Origin: Sulfitobacter litoralis
GTDB lineage: Bacteria; Pseudomonadota; Alphaproteobacteria; Rhodobacterales; Rhodobacteraceae
NCBI RefSeq assembly: GCF_900103185.1
Contig: NZ_FNJD01000003.1
Coordinates: 62,001-126,000, forward strand
Direction: 5' to 3'
DNA: 64,000 nt
A model generated the notes under the pieces. It was given only the letters and a program-made list of their open reading frames with translations. It did not search any database and had not been told where the DNA came from. This document shows positions 38,501 through 46,911 of the stretch, piece by piece. Numbering within the stretch: position 1 is the first letter of the stretch; each line of letters starts with the position of its first letter. The position numbers and the translations under genes were made by a program.

Positions 38501-38672
38501 TTCCGAAGGCGTCGATCACATCCGTCTCGGCCCCGATAGCGTCGTTGATGATACGCTTGGGCAGTTCGAGCGTGATATAGAGGAAAGGGAAGGTAATCAG
38601 CGTCAGGACAAGCAAAACCAATTGTTCCCGACGGGAGTATTTCCAAATAAAGGAAAAAATCGACTGCTCCAT
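35571..38672 (-). CDS. ABC-exporter-like protein with degenerate ATPase domain, large insertion and C-terminal cyclic-nucleotide-binding-like domain
   Basis: A 1033-residue protein. Residues 18-330 form a type-IV exporter membrane domain with six hydrophobic segments. The nucleotide-binding domain starts near 345 with typical strands (VLEHVSLRTPDGNTILDD), but Walker A is ARVAIEMPNQTERTA (376-390), without the GxGKS/T. The Q-loop site reads YAHSNPYLF (427-435). The signature reads VSIGGSNIS (769-777), Walker B DILILN (795-800) with Gln801 where the catalytic Glu belongs, and the H-loop area FMNTTF (829-834) lacks His. About 270 residues (447-716) are inserted between Q-loop and signature. Residues 890-1000 resemble a cNMP-binding domain (GRLIGDLAV, EPRQMDFVALED). 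ATP hydrolysis is unlikely. It is coupled to the CPBP gene and divergent from ilvD. Confidence 0.88.
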   Translation of the reverse strand: MEQSIFSFIWKYSRREQLVLLVLTLITFPFLYITLELPKRIINDAIGAETDVIDAFGMSFSQVQFLMLLCFAYLFAVLIHGLMKMRLNTMKGVLAERLLRRFRYQLIARMMRFPRSYYENTSQGELVSMVTSEAEPMGGLMGDAVAQPVFQAGQMLIILLFLFLQSPWFGLAGVALIPLQAYLIPMLQRQINLLNKDRIREVRHLSSEIGETAAGITDLRTNGGWRYRLALFTDRLGYLFEIRFQIYQKKFFMKFLNNFITQLTPFFFYAVGGYLAIKGQITVGALVAALAAYKDLSSPWKELLTYYNQTQDMSLRWDVVVERFAPRGEIDASLFEGEPAEIPHLRGAIVLEHVSLRTPDGNTILDDLNLEIPKGARVAIEMPNQTERTALAELLTREALPTRGRITMAGHNLAELHQAVLAARIGYAHSNPYLFQGTVGDNLLMSLRSSPKTVLWDPKMTDRAAIETQRSGNSLDSTKADWLDPGLADLNTRTDIYDWWYQLVNAVGTQDVMFRAMAVDRMNPEQHPELAARVVTLRDEVHDRLKEQGLDKVVHRFDPDRFNPALALGGNLMFAAPIRSISQAGLALERSFLAMIIEQGLAEQGIAISQTLVETLHQTFGRDGTDHPLFTALGIEEELYDQLVDIALRRRAKGDEALSEDEFSLLLTVPFAFTAEQIGPAFPETFKDEILRIRKNQGAAMRERARDLFVPIASDQYLPRLTVLENALYGRISAVAGLQADLILDVVSDVFKKHGLQQDVALNVFDLPVSIGGSNISTMFQERAGFSRAAMKRPDILILNQSLAGHDAEGLSRFRNKIGELLPETTQIFMNTTFANPDDFDVYIKIRGGRVDGLAQVDTPNQDDSISDDLRRKLRIIARNELFGNLDSRNQRLLAFAAQWFSVDKGEVIFAQDQRPDAVYLCLAGKGELTWRDPEGLAHHVSTVEKGRLIGDLAVIVNEPRQMDFVALEDSRFLRIGADQFRSVVENDRFILLSLLRTVSGHLTNAADLLRAARVDIPREDEALPPPVGDDPA

Positions 38673-38826
38673 GCAGGGTCGCTTTCGCTAGGGGGCGGCA
38701 CAGAGCCAAGGTTCGGCTAAACACCTACGCGCAGAGCCCCCGCTGTTCAACTGGTGGCTTGAGCCTTGCAGCGGCAGGTCTGGGTGGCTATTCCGGTGTA
38801 AACGTCCACTCAGGGAGGCCTGCCAC

Positions 38827-40593
38827 ATGTCCACCAACACCCGCTTTGATAAATCCAGACTGCCAAGCCGGCACGTGACCGAAGGACCAGAGCGCGCGCC
38901 GCACCGGTCCTATTACTACGCAATGGGCATGACCGAAGAAGAGATTCACCAGCCTCTGGTGGGCGTGGCAACCTGCTGGAACGAAGCGGCCCCGTGTAAC
39001 ATCGCGCTGAACCGTCAGGCCCAAGCGGTCAAGATCGGCGTTAAGGCGCAGCAAGGTACGCCGCGTGAATTCACCACCATCACCGTGACCGACGGTATCG
39101 CCATGGGCCACGAAGGCATGCGGTCGTCGCTTGCATCGCGCGAGGCGATTGCCGACACGGTAGAGCTGACCATGCGCGGTCACTGCTACGATGCGATTGT
39201 CGGTCTTGCGGGCTGCGACAAATCGCTGCCTGGCATGATGATGGCGATGCTGCGGCTGAACGTGCCGTCCGTGTTCCTCTACGGTGGGTCGATCCTGCCG
39301 GGCAAAGTACCGGAAGGGGCCGATGTGCCTGCCGATTTCGCCAGTCGTGATCTGACCGTGCAAGACGTGTTCGAGGCTGTGGGCAACTACCAGAACGGCA
39401 GCATGTCGCAAGCCGCGCTCGAGATTTTGGAACGCGTGGCCTGCCCGACGGCCGGTGCTTGTGGTGGCCAGTTCACCGCCAACACCATGGCCTGCGTTTC
39501 TGAGGCGATCGGCCTTGCGCTGTTGAACTCTTCGGGCATGCCCGCACCCTATGTATCGCGTGACGCCTATGCGGCCGCCTCGGGCGAAGCGGTGATGCAC
39601 CTGATCGAAAAGAACATTCGTGCGCGCGACATCTGCACCCGCGAAGCGTTTGAAAACGCGGCACGGATCGTGGCCTGCACGGGCGGGTCGACGAATGCCG
39701 GCCTGCACCTGCCAGCCATGGCCGCCGAGGCGGGCATCTCGTTTGACCTCAGCGATGTGTGCGAAATCTTCCGTGACACGCCTTATTTCGTCGACATGAA
39801 ACCCGGCGGGTCGCATGTGGCGAAAGACCTGTATGACGCGGGCGGTGTGCCGGTCGTGATGAAAGAACTGCGCAAGGCCGGTCTGCTGCACGCCGACTGT
39901 CTGACAGCTTCGGGCCGCTCTATCGGCGAGGAGCTGGACATGATCGAACGCGAAGCCGACGGCAAAGTCATCCACGCCATCGAAACGCCGATCAGCAAAA
40001 CCGGTGGCGTCGTTGGCCTGAAAGGCAATCTGGCCCCCGAAGGGGCGATCGTGAAAATCGCGGGCATGTCCGAAGAGGACATCGTGTTTACCGGTCCGGC
40101 GCTGATCTTTGAATGCGAGCAAGACGCTTTCGAAGCCGTGCAAAACCGCGCCTACAGCGAAGGCGACGTGTTCGTGATCCGCAACGAAGGCCCCGCGGGC
40201 GGCCCCGGCATGCGCGAAATGCTGGCGACCACAGCGGCACTTTCTGGTCAGGGCATGGGCAAAAAGGTCGCGCTGATCACTGACGGCCGTTTCTCTGGTG
40301 CGACACGCGGTTTCTGCGTCGGTCACGTTGGTCCCGAAGCCGCACATGGCGGCCCGATTGCCCTGCTCAAGGCGGGCGACATGATCACGTTGAACGCGAT
40401 CACCGGCTCTATCTCGGTCGATATCTCGGACGATGAAATGGCAGAGCGAAAAGCCGCTTGGCCCGGTGCGCGCAAGACCAACTACCAAAGCGGCGCACTG
40501 TGGAAATACGCGCAGCTTGTGGGCCCAACCTATCTGGGTGCGGTCACGCATCCCGGCGCAAAGGCGGAAACCCATGACTACATGGACCTGTAA
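38827..40593 (+). CDS. ilvD: Dihydroxy-acid dehydratase
   Basis: IlvD dehydrates dihydroxyisovalerate and dihydroxymethylvalerate in valine, leucine and isoleucine synthesis, using an Fe-S cluster and Mg. The 588-residue protein has the family cysteines in [28 protein letters not shown] and [15 protein letters not shown], and the active-site-lysine and serine region near [23 protein letters not shown] lies 9 bases before the ATG. It overlaps the downstream lipoprotein gene by 20 bases. The long opposite-strand frame here is a codon-bias shadow. Confidence 0.97.
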   Translation: MSTNTRFDKSRLPSRHVTEGPERAPHRSYYYAMGMTEEEIHQPLVGVATCWNEAAPCNIALNRQAQAVKIGVKAQQGTPREFTTITVTDGIAMGHEGMRSSLASREAIADTVELTMRGHCYDAIVGLAGCDKSLPGMMMAMLRLNVPSVFLYGGSILPGKVPEGADVPADFASRDLTVQDVFEAVGNYQNGSMSQAALEILERVACPTAGACGGQFTANTMACVSEAIGLALLNSSGMPAPYVSRDAYAAASGEAVMHLIEKNIRARDICTREAFENAARIVACTGGSTNAGLHLPAMAAEAGISFDLSDVCEIFRDTPYFVDMKPGGSHVAKDLYDAGGVPVVMKELRKAGLLHADCLTASGRSIGEELDMIEREADGKVIHAIETPISKTGGVVGLKGNLAPEGAIVKIAGMSEEDIVFTGPALIFECEQDAFEAVQNRAYSEGDVFVIRNEGPAGGPGMREMLATTAALSGQGMGKKVALITDGRFSGATRGFCVGHVGPEAAHGGPIALLKAGDMITLNAITGSISVDISDDEMAERKAAWPGARKTNYQSGALWKYAQLVGPTYLGAVTHPGAKAETHDYMDL

Positions 40594-41170
40594 AGGTCCG
40601 CTCGCGGCCCTTGGGCTGGTGCTTCTGACCGCCTGCGAGGGCGGTCAGGGGTTTGGCGCGTCTTCGGGTGCTGCCAAGCCACCGCTGTCGCGTGCAAAAA
40701 TGGCCGGCGGGGTCGTATTGGTCGCCCCCGACGGTTTCTGCATCGACCAGACCAGCCTTGAACCCCGCTTTGCCGTGGTTGCACGCTGTGACGGGTTAGG
40801 GGCACCTGCCTCTGCGGGAGCTGCACCGCGCGGGTTGATCACGGTCAGCCTGACCCCGTCCAAATCCGGCCTCTTGCCAAGCGCACAGCAGATCGCGGCA
40901 GAAACCGCGCTGCAAAACGTGAGCAATGTGGAAAAGGGCGAAAATCACGTCACTTTCCGCGCTCAAGGACGTATTCCTGTTGGCGGTCTTTCCCCGAACC
41001 AATGGCGCGGCGTGGCACGGATGGGCACACAGACCGCCGGCATCGCGGTCTACGGTCCGGAACGCGGCGATATCGCAAGCGCCTCAGGGCGCGGGGTGTT
41101 GTCTCAGTTGATCACCCGTAGCATGAAGGCAAGCGCACCCGCGCAAACCACTGTCGCCAAGCGCAATTAA
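40574..41170 (+). CDS. Lipoprotein of unknown function
   Basis: A 198-residue protein from ATG 40574, inside the end of ilvD. The N-terminal signal ends in a lipobox LLTAC, with Cys21 as the lipidated residue, so the protein should be membrane-attached in the periplasm. The mature part has two further cysteines (in GFCIDQTS and VARCDGLG) and a C-terminal region with [20 protein letters not shown] do not recognise a named domain. Overlap with ilvD suggests co-transcription without implying shared function. Confidence 0.8.
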   Translation: MTTWTCKGPLAALGLVLLTACEGGQGFGASSGAAKPPLSRAKMAGGVVLVAPDGFCIDQTSLEPRFAVVARCDGLGAPASAGAAPRGLITVSLTPSKSGLLPSAQQIAAETALQNVSNVEKGENHVTFRAQGRIPVGGLSPNQWRGVARMGTQTAGIAVYGPERGDIASASGRGVLSQLITRSMKASAPAQTTVAKRN

Positions 41171-41267
41171 CGCGCCAATTACACCCCGCCCATTTCATTT
41201 GTGCCCCCAAGCCGCAGCCGGTAGGGTACGACCAACAACCCAATCCTTAATCGGGGCAACAGGCACC

Positions 41268-42041
41268 ATGCGCAAACTTGGGAAAAAGCTGATCGACAGC
41301 GCCATGATCGCGCGGTTCACCCGCCGCTGGTCAGCCAAGGCAGACCGTGCCCCCCACACCGACATCTCGGTGCTGCGCAAGCAAGCGGGTCACGCGCGCG
41401 CGTTGCGCCGACATCTCGACAAGCTGATCTATACCGCCGAAGACCGACTTGCCCTGCCCCGCATCGGCTCTGACACGTTCTCTCGGCCCCATAACACTGA
41501 CTGGTCTTGGCGTCCGCAGCTGTGGCGCGCACCTTTGGCGCAGTCTGGTCTGTCGTCCGTTCAGCCCAAAGCGACCATGGGCGATGAGGTCACGATCTTT
41601 CACGACTGCATCCTGTCAGAATTGGGCATCCGGCAAATCCGCAACCTCGAAGAGACCCATCTGGCACCCTATGGGCTGAGGCTGGAGGTCTATCGGTTTG
41701 ACGGGTCGTTCCTGTCGCTGGTTCTGGATTTGCCGGATGACTGCGTCGAGGGGCTTAAGCGGACCCATGTCCTGCGTGTAGATGCTGTGATCGAGATGGA
41801 AAAACCCATCGAGATCTTCGCCCGTCTCAATATCCGCCACGGCCCCAATACCGAACAGATGGTTCAGGAACTGCCGCTAGACAAAACCGAGATCACCGCA
41901 GAGTTCGACCTCGCGTATTCCAACCTGAACGAAAAACGCGTGGAGAAAGCCTGGATCGACCTAATTTTTGAAGGCCCCGAGATGAACCAGATCATGCTGC
42001 GTGACCTGACCTTTTCGCGCCGCCCGCGTGCCCAGCTATAG
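41268..42041 (+). CDS. DUF6478-like protein, function unknown
   Basis: A 257-residue soluble protein from ATG 41268. An N-terminal basic helical region (RKLGKKLIDSAMIARFTRRW) is followed by a beta-rich domain: GDEVTIFHDC, LRLEVYRFDGSFLSLVLDLP, then EITAEFDLAYSNLNEKRVEKAWIDLIFEG in part, an arrangement like a carbohydrate-binding or jelly-roll fold. I believe it corresponds to the rhodobacterial DUF6478 family but cannot confirm that here. It is 10 bases upstream of the next small gene. Confidence 0.7.
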   Translation: MRKLGKKLIDSAMIARFTRRWSAKADRAPHTDISVLRKQAGHARALRRHLDKLIYTAEDRLALPRIGSDTFSRPHNTDWSWRPQLWRAPLAQSGLSSVQPKATMGDEVTIFHDCILSELGIRQIRNLEETHLAPYGLRLEVYRFDGSFLSLVLDLPDDCVEGLKRTHVLRVDAVIEMEKPIEIFARLNIRHGPNTEQMVQELPLDKTEITAEFDLAYSNLNEKRVEKAWIDLIFEGPEMNQIMLRDLTFSRRPRAQL

Positions 42042-42050
42042 GAACCCCGC

Positions 42051-42422
42051 ATGAGCAACCTGACCCTCACCAAGACCCATATGATTGATGGCACGTGGCA
42101 AGGGATCGTCACCGGCGCGGGCGACGCCCAACCCGATCTTGCAGTCACCCACGCAGATGCCGACGTAGCGGGCATAAAGCTGGTACATAACGCGGGGTCT
42201 GACCATTGGGTGCTCAGCATCCCCGTTCCCGCTGCGGCAATTGCCGACGGCATCCACACCCTGCTGGTCGCAGATCGGACATCGGGCACAACACTGGCCA
42301 GCATCACCCTGATCGGGGACGAGGTGACGGGCCCGAACCTGCGTGCCGAGGTGGATTTGCTGCGTGCAGAGCTGGATATGCTTAAACGGGCCTTCCGGCG
42401 GCATTGCGTCGAAACCAGCTGA
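42051..42422 (+). CDS. Small protein of unknown function, partner of the DUF6478-like gene
   Basis: A 123-residue protein 10 bases after the preceding stop, so probably in the same transcript. The first 95 residues look beta-rich (NLTLTKTHMIDGTWQGIV; GSDHWVLSIPVPAAAIADG) and the last 25 form a charged amphipathic helix, LRAEVDLLRAELDMLKRAF, suggesting coiled-coil oligomerisation. No named family recognised. Confidence 0.65.
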   Translation: MSNLTLTKTHMIDGTWQGIVTGAGDAQPDLAVTHADADVAGIKLVHNAGSDHWVLSIPVPAAAIADGIHTLLVADRTSGTTLASITLIGDEVTGPNLRAEVDLLRAELDMLKRAFRRHCVETS

Positions 42423-42502
42423 CGGGCGCTGTGTGCGCCAACCCTATGATGGGGCTCGGGATGCCGCCACCACAGAGCGATTTGAAAAAAACAGATAGAA
42501 CC

Positions 42503-42538
42503 AAAAAGCCGGCCCGCATGACTGCGGACCGGCCTTTT
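42503..42538. terminator. Bidirectional terminator between the 42051 gene and ctpA
   Basis: An 11-bp interrupted stem (arms 42508-42518 and 42523-42533, one mismatch) is flanked by five A residues on the left and TTTT on the right. It can therefore act for the plus-strand gene ending at 42422 and for the minus-strand ctpA ending at 42561. Confidence 0.75.
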
Positions 42539-42560
42539 GCATAGCTTCTGAGTGAGATGT

Positions 42561-43898
42561 TTACTTTTTCGGGCCGAGTGCGGACAGGCCTTTGAGGATG
42601 TCGATGGCATAGGCCAACTGGTAATCCTCTTCGCGCAAGGACGCAGCTTTTTCGGCCTTGGCACGGTCTTCCATGATTTGGTCGACCTGATCGTCGGTCA
42701 GGCTGTCGTTGTTGAGGCTGCCGCGCAGGTCTGCTTCGGAACGCAGGGGGCGTGCTGCTGTATCCTCGTCTTCGGGGTCCGCAGGTTTGGTCGGAGGCTG
42801 TGCGACGATGATGTCAGGGGACACCCCGAGCGCCTGGATAGAGCGGCCCGACGGCGTGTAGTACCGCGCCGTGGTCAGGCGCATCGCCCCTTCACCGCGC
42901 AGCGGCATGATCGTTTGCACCGACCCTTTACCAAAGCTTTTTGTGCCCACCACAATCGCGCGTCGGTGGTCTTGCAAGGCACCGGCAACGATCTCGGAAG
43001 CCGAGGCAGAGCCGCCGTTGATCAGCACGACAATCGGCTTACCCTCGGCCAGATCGCCGGGGGTCGCGTTAGTGCGATCGCCATCCGCCGCATCACGGCC
43101 ACGGGTGCTGACGATCTCGCCTTCTTCAAGGAAAGCATCTGACACAGCGATGGCCTGATTCAGCAACCCACCGGGGTTGTTGCGCAGATCAACGACAAAG
43201 CCGCTGACATTCTCGATGCCGCCGGCGGCCTCGACCTGCTCGTCCAGACCTTCTTTCAGCTTGGGGTAGGTCTGTTCGTTGAACGTCGTGACACGCAAAA
43301 CAACAGCGTTGCCCTCGGTACGCGCCCGCACCGCAGTCAGCTGGATTGTATCGCGCACCAGCGACACGTCAAACGGCTCTGTCTCGCCTTCGCGCACTAC
43401 GGTGATCGCGATTTCGGACCCGACAGGTCCGCGCATCAGCTCAACGGCGTCATCCAGCGTCAGCCCCAGCAGGCTTTCGCCGTCCACATGGGTGATGAAA
43501 TCGCCCGCTTCGATTCCTGCCTCAGAGGCAGGCGTGCCGTCGATGGGGGAAACAACTTTGACGAAACCCTCTTCCTGCGTCACCTCGATGCCAAGTCCGC
43601 CGAATTCTCCGCGCGTCTGGTCGCGCATCTTCAACGCGTCTTTCGGCGACAGGTAGCTGGAGTGTGGATCAAGCGAGGTAAGCATGCCGTTGATCGCGGC
43701 CTCTACCAGCTCTTCGGTGTCGACCTCTTCGACGTATTGCGCGCGGATGCGTTCAAAGATGTCGCCGAACAGATCAAGCTGTTCATAAACGTTGCTGTTC
43801 TTTTCAGTTTCCTGTGCCAGCAAGGGGCCCGCAATCTGCGTCGTGGCAATTACCCCTGCCAGCGTACCGCCCACGGCAGCCATCACGAACTTCTTCAT
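42561..43898 (-). CDS. ctpA: S41 family C-terminal processing peptidase
   Basis: A 445-residue periplasmic serine protease. The signal peptide spans residues 1-28, and a PDZ domain lies at about 95-180 (GLGIEVTQEEGFVKVVSP in that region). The Ser/Lys dyad follows: GGSASASEIVAG holds the catalytic Ser and TKSFGKGSVQ the Lys. CtpA/Prc proteases cut C-terminal tails and, in several bacteria, control peptidoglycan hydrolases. It is the last gene of gpmI-envC-ctpA, 3 bases after envC. Confidence 0.96.
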   Translation of the reverse strand: MKKFVMAAVGGTLAGVIATTQIAGPLLAQETEKNSNVYEQLDLFGDIFERIRAQYVEEVDTEELVEAAINGMLTSLDPHSSYLSPKDALKMRDQTRGEFGGLGIEVTQEEGFVKVVSPIDGTPASEAGIEAGDFITHVDGESLLGLTLDDAVELMRGPVGSEIAITVVREGETEPFDVSLVRDTIQLTAVRARTEGNAVVLRVTTFNEQTYPKLKEGLDEQVEAAGGIENVSGFVVDLRNNPGGLLNQAIAVSDAFLEEGEIVSTRGRDAADGDRTNATPGDLAEGKPIVVLINGGSASASEIVAGALQDHRRAIVVGTKSFGKGSVQTIMPLRGEGAMRLTTARYYTPSGRSIQALGVSPDIIVAQPPTKPADPEDEDTAARPLRSEADLRGSLNNDSLTDDQVDQIMEDRAKAEKAASLREEDYQLAYAIDILKGLSALGPKK

Positions 43899-43901
43899 CG
43901 T

Positions 43902-45032
43902 TTATCCATCCTTATCAGTTCGGAACCAGTCTGACGGGTCCTGCGGAACATTGTTCTCTCTTACTTCTATATAGAGCGTTTCTGAACGCTCTATGCCAGC
44001 CCCATCACCATTTGGTGAGAGCGCCTGTTGATTTACCCCGGTCGGGCCGCCCATCAGACCGATAGGCGTTGCCGCCGCGATCACCTGTCCTGCCTCGCCA
44101 TAGACCACATCCAGCCCCGCCAGCACAAACAACGCGCCGGCCCGCGGTTCAAGAATGACCACGTTGCCAAGGTCCAAAAGGGCGCCGGTGTAGCGGATTG
44201 TTGCCGCTGTTGGCGATGTCACGATGGCACGCGGGCGTGTGGCAAGGATAATACCGGGGCGTGTCACCCCTGCGGCATCGGTTTCATTGGCGCGGCGCAG
44301 GATCACGCCTTGCACCGGCATGGCGAGCTCGCCCTTCTGCCCTTCGAAATCAGCCGGCCCATCCGGGATTGGCTCAGAGGTCATTTCCGAAAGGCCGCTG
44401 GCAAACCCCGACAGTGTTTCCGAGGAGGAAATCAGGATCGCGGTGCGGACCGGGTCTTCGCTAAAGCGTTTGGGCAAGTCGGTTCGGTTGGCCATAGCCT
44501 GATTCAATTCAGTACGGGCCCGCTGGATTTCGGTCAGCCCGTCCTGCAGGCGCTGTGCCGCATCGGTTTGAAGGGTGCGCAGCGTCTGGACGTCTTGCAA
44601 ATCCTGCCGCAACACATCGGCGCGGGTGTTCAGCGCGGGTGTCAGCTCTGCCAATAACATGCCCGCGCGCGCCGTGCCTACAGGCCCTTCGGGGTGCAGG
44701 AACAACGTGGGCGACGGGTTGCCGCCAATGCTTTGGAGCACCCCCAGCAACTGCGCGACCTCGCCATCGCGGGCCTGTAGTTTCTTGCTCAGCTGGGCTT
44801 CGTTGATCGCCGCCTGACGCAGCCCCTCGCGCATGGCACCAAGACCCGTTTCAAACGCCTGAATGGTCTGGGTGAGTGCCTGAACACGGTCCCGCGCCCC
44901 ATCCGCTGCATCCAACTGGGCAGAAGCCGCCTCAAGATCGGCCATCGCACGACGTGCCTGCTCAGCCGCCTCTGTCTGCGCAAACACGCTGACGGGCCAG
45001 AACATCAGAGCAAGGGCACAAAGGCGGATCAT
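43902..45032 (-). CDS. envC: EnvC-type murein hydrolase activator with degenerate M23/LytM domain
   Basis: A 376-residue exported protein: signal peptide to about residue 18, then a long coiled coil (about 22-220), then a C-terminal LytM fold. In active M23 peptidases the metal ligands include H in a YGNVVIIDHG-type strand and HxH in HLHFE. Here the equivalents are LGNVVILEPRAG and TLYIEVRE, so the ligands are absent and the domain should activate amidases rather than cut peptidoglycan itself, as EnvC does at the division site. Its ATG overlaps the gpmI stop (ATGA). Confidence 0.92.
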   Translation of the reverse strand: MIRLCALALMFWPVSVFAQTEAAEQARRAMADLEAASAQLDAADGARDRVQALTQTIQAFETGLGAMREGLRQAAINEAQLSKKLQARDGEVAQLLGVLQSIGGNPSPTLFLHPEGPVGTARAGMLLAELTPALNTRADVLRQDLQDVQTLRTLQTDAAQRLQDGLTEIQRARTELNQAMANRTDLPKRFSEDPVRTAILISSSETLSGFASGLSEMTSEPIPDGPADFEGQKGELAMPVQGVILRRANETDAAGVTRPGIILATRPRAIVTSPTAATIRYTGALLDLGNVVILEPRAGALFVLAGLDVVYGEAGQVIAAATPIGLMGGPTGVNQQALSPNGDGAGIERSETLYIEVRENNVPQDPSDWFRTDKDG

Positions 45033-46546
45033 TCGAGCAAGGACTTTCCCGTCATCTCTACCGGCTGGTCCAGTCCCATCAGCTGCAAGACCGTGGGGGC
45101 CAGATCGGCCAACCGACCTGTGCGCAGACTGGCCCCTTCGGGCCCGCCCACTACCGCAACCGGCACGGGGTTCAATGTATGTGCCGTGTGCGCCCCGCCG
45201 GTTTCGGGGTCAATCATCGTCTCGCAATTGCCATGGTCCGCGGTGACGATCATCGCACCGCCGACGTCCTCTAGCGCCTCAAGCACACGGCCAAGGCCCG
45301 TATCCACCGCTTCGCAGGCGGCAATGGCGGCATCCAGATCGCCGGTGTGCCCCACCATGTCGGGGTTCGCGTAATTCACCACGATCAAGTCATAACGGTC
45401 CTTGATCGCCTGCACGAAATGGTCGGTCACCTCGCCGCATGACATCTCGGGCTGCAAATCATAGGTCGCCACATTAGGCGACTTTGGCATAAAGCGGTCT
45501 TCGCCTATCGTCGGGGTTTCCGCGCCGCCGTTCAGGAAGAACGTCACATGGGGGTATTTCTCTGTCTCGGCCAGACGGAACTGGCGCAGGCCATGCTGCG
45601 CAACCCATGCGCCAAGCGTGTTCACGATCTCGGGCTTGGGATACATGGTGGTCATGAACGCCATATGCGCATCGGAATATTCCGCCATGCCCATGACCGC
45701 AGACCACGCTGGCCGCGCTCCCGTGTCGAACGCATCAAAATCAGGAGCTGCAAGCGCCGACATGATTTCGCGCGCGCGATCGGCGCGGAAATTCAGGCAA
45801 AACACCCCGTCCCCATCTTGCACACCCTCATAGCCATGCAACACCGTGGGCGTAATAAATTCGTCGTTCTCTTCCAACCCGTAGGCATCCGTCACCGCAG
45901 CGGACGCGGTCGGCGCGTCACGGCCCTTGCCCAGCACGATCGCCTCATAGGCTTTGGCCACGCGGTCCCAGCGGTTGTCGCGGTCCATAGCAAAGTAGCG
46001 CCCCAACACTGTCGCGATGGACGCCCCGTCGGGCAAGGCGGCTTGCAACGTCTCGAAATAGCCCAGTGCCGACCGTGGAGCCACATCGCGCCCGTCCGTC
46101 AAAGCGTGGATCACCACCGGAACACCGTGATCGCAAATCGCGTGCACCGCGGCGATCATATGCGTGAGATGCCCGTGCACGCCGCCGTCAGACACCAGCC
46201 CCATCAGATGGGCCGTACCGCCAGTCTTTTTCAGCGTCGCAATAAAATCGATCAAAGGCTGATGCTTCGCAAACGCCCCCTCTTCGATAGCCAAATCGAT
46301 CTGACCGAGATCCATCGCCACCACCCGACCGGCCCCGATATTGGTATGCCCCACTTCGGAGTTCCCCATCTGCCCCTGTGGCAACCCGACGTCAGGGCCA
46401 AAGGTAGTCAGCGTGGCCGAGGGACAGCTTTGCATGATCCGGTCGAAATGCGGTGTTTTGGCCAGCAGCGGTGCGTTCCCTTTGGGATCATCGCACAGGC
46501 CCCACCCATCCAGAATGCATAATACGACAGGTTTTGGGGTGTTCAT
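45029..46546 (-). CDS. gpmI: 2,3-bisphosphoglycerate-independent phosphoglycerate mutase
   Basis: GpmI interconverts 3- and 2-phosphoglycerate in glycolysis using two Mn ions. The 505-residue protein begins with CILDGWGLCDD (metal-binding Asp13), has the phospho-serine site GNSEVGHTNIGAGR (Ser63) and the alkaline-phosphatase-superfamily metal motifs in NYANPDMVGHTGD and VTADHGNCE. It heads the operon gpmI-envC-ctpA, an arrangement conserved in alphaproteobacteria. Confidence 0.97.
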   Translation of the reverse strand: MNTPKPVVLCILDGWGLCDDPKGNAPLLAKTPHFDRIMQSCPSATLTTFGPDVGLPQGQMGNSEVGHTNIGAGRVVAMDLGQIDLAIEEGAFAKHQPLIDFIATLKKTGGTAHLMGLVSDGGVHGHLTHMIAAVHAICDHGVPVVIHALTDGRDVAPRSALGYFETLQAALPDGASIATVLGRYFAMDRDNRWDRVAKAYEAIVLGKGRDAPTASAAVTDAYGLEENDEFITPTVLHGYEGVQDGDGVFCLNFRADRAREIMSALAAPDFDAFDTGARPAWSAVMGMAEYSDAHMAFMTTMYPKPEIVNTLGAWVAQHGLRQFRLAETEKYPHVTFFLNGGAETPTIGEDRFMPKSPNVATYDLQPEMSCGEVTDHFVQAIKDRYDLIVVNYANPDMVGHTGDLDAAIAACEAVDTGLGRVLEALEDVGGAMIVTADHGNCETMIDPETGGAHTAHTLNPVPVAVVGGPEGASLRTGRLADLAPTVLQLMGLDQPVEMTGKSLLE

Positions 46547-46731
46547 CCTAAGACCGCTCCGAAGATTTTCAGTGGTTTTCCGTCTTTTAGCGGCTCTGAG
46601 ACGGATGGTGAACCTAATTCATTGCAGATTACAAACTTGTAAGCTGGCGCTGGCCAAATCACGCGGCGCACCCTTGCCCTGCCGGCGCGGTTTGGTCATA
46701 AGATGGGCGCATCAAAGCCAAGGACGACAGC

Positions 46732-46911
46732 ATGACATTCCAAGCACCGGAAACCCGCATTGTGACCACCTGGCGCGTCGCCTGTGACGGCAGCGAGGGA
46801 GCCTTGGGGCACCCGCGCGTCTGGCTGCAAATCCCGCAAGACAAAGGCTGGGTCGAATGTGGGTACTGCGACTGCAAGTTCATCCACGCCGAGTTTGAGG
46901 GCAAAGTCTGA
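46732..46911 (+). CDS. Zinc-finger (zf-CHCC) domain protein, 59 residues
   Basis: A very short gene: ATG 46732, TGA 46909-46911. The protein has Cys18, His27, Cys43 and Cys46 in the CHCC pattern ([26 protein letters not shown]), matching the small zinc-finger family related to the NDUFS6 subunit of complex I (PF10276). AAGGACGA precedes the ATG. Function in bacteria is unclear. It is divergent from gpmI, and its stop overlaps the proposed start of the next gene. Confidence 0.85.
   Translation: MTFQAPETRIVTTWRVACDGSEGALGHPRVWLQIPQDKGWVECGYCDCKFIHAEFEGKV

Noticed and set aside
38788..40575. 595-residue open frame on the minus strand over ilvD
   Set aside because: It is an exact shadow of the well-supported ilvD; high GC third positions keep the opposite frame open. 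Its translation is Arg/His/Gly-rich with no domain.
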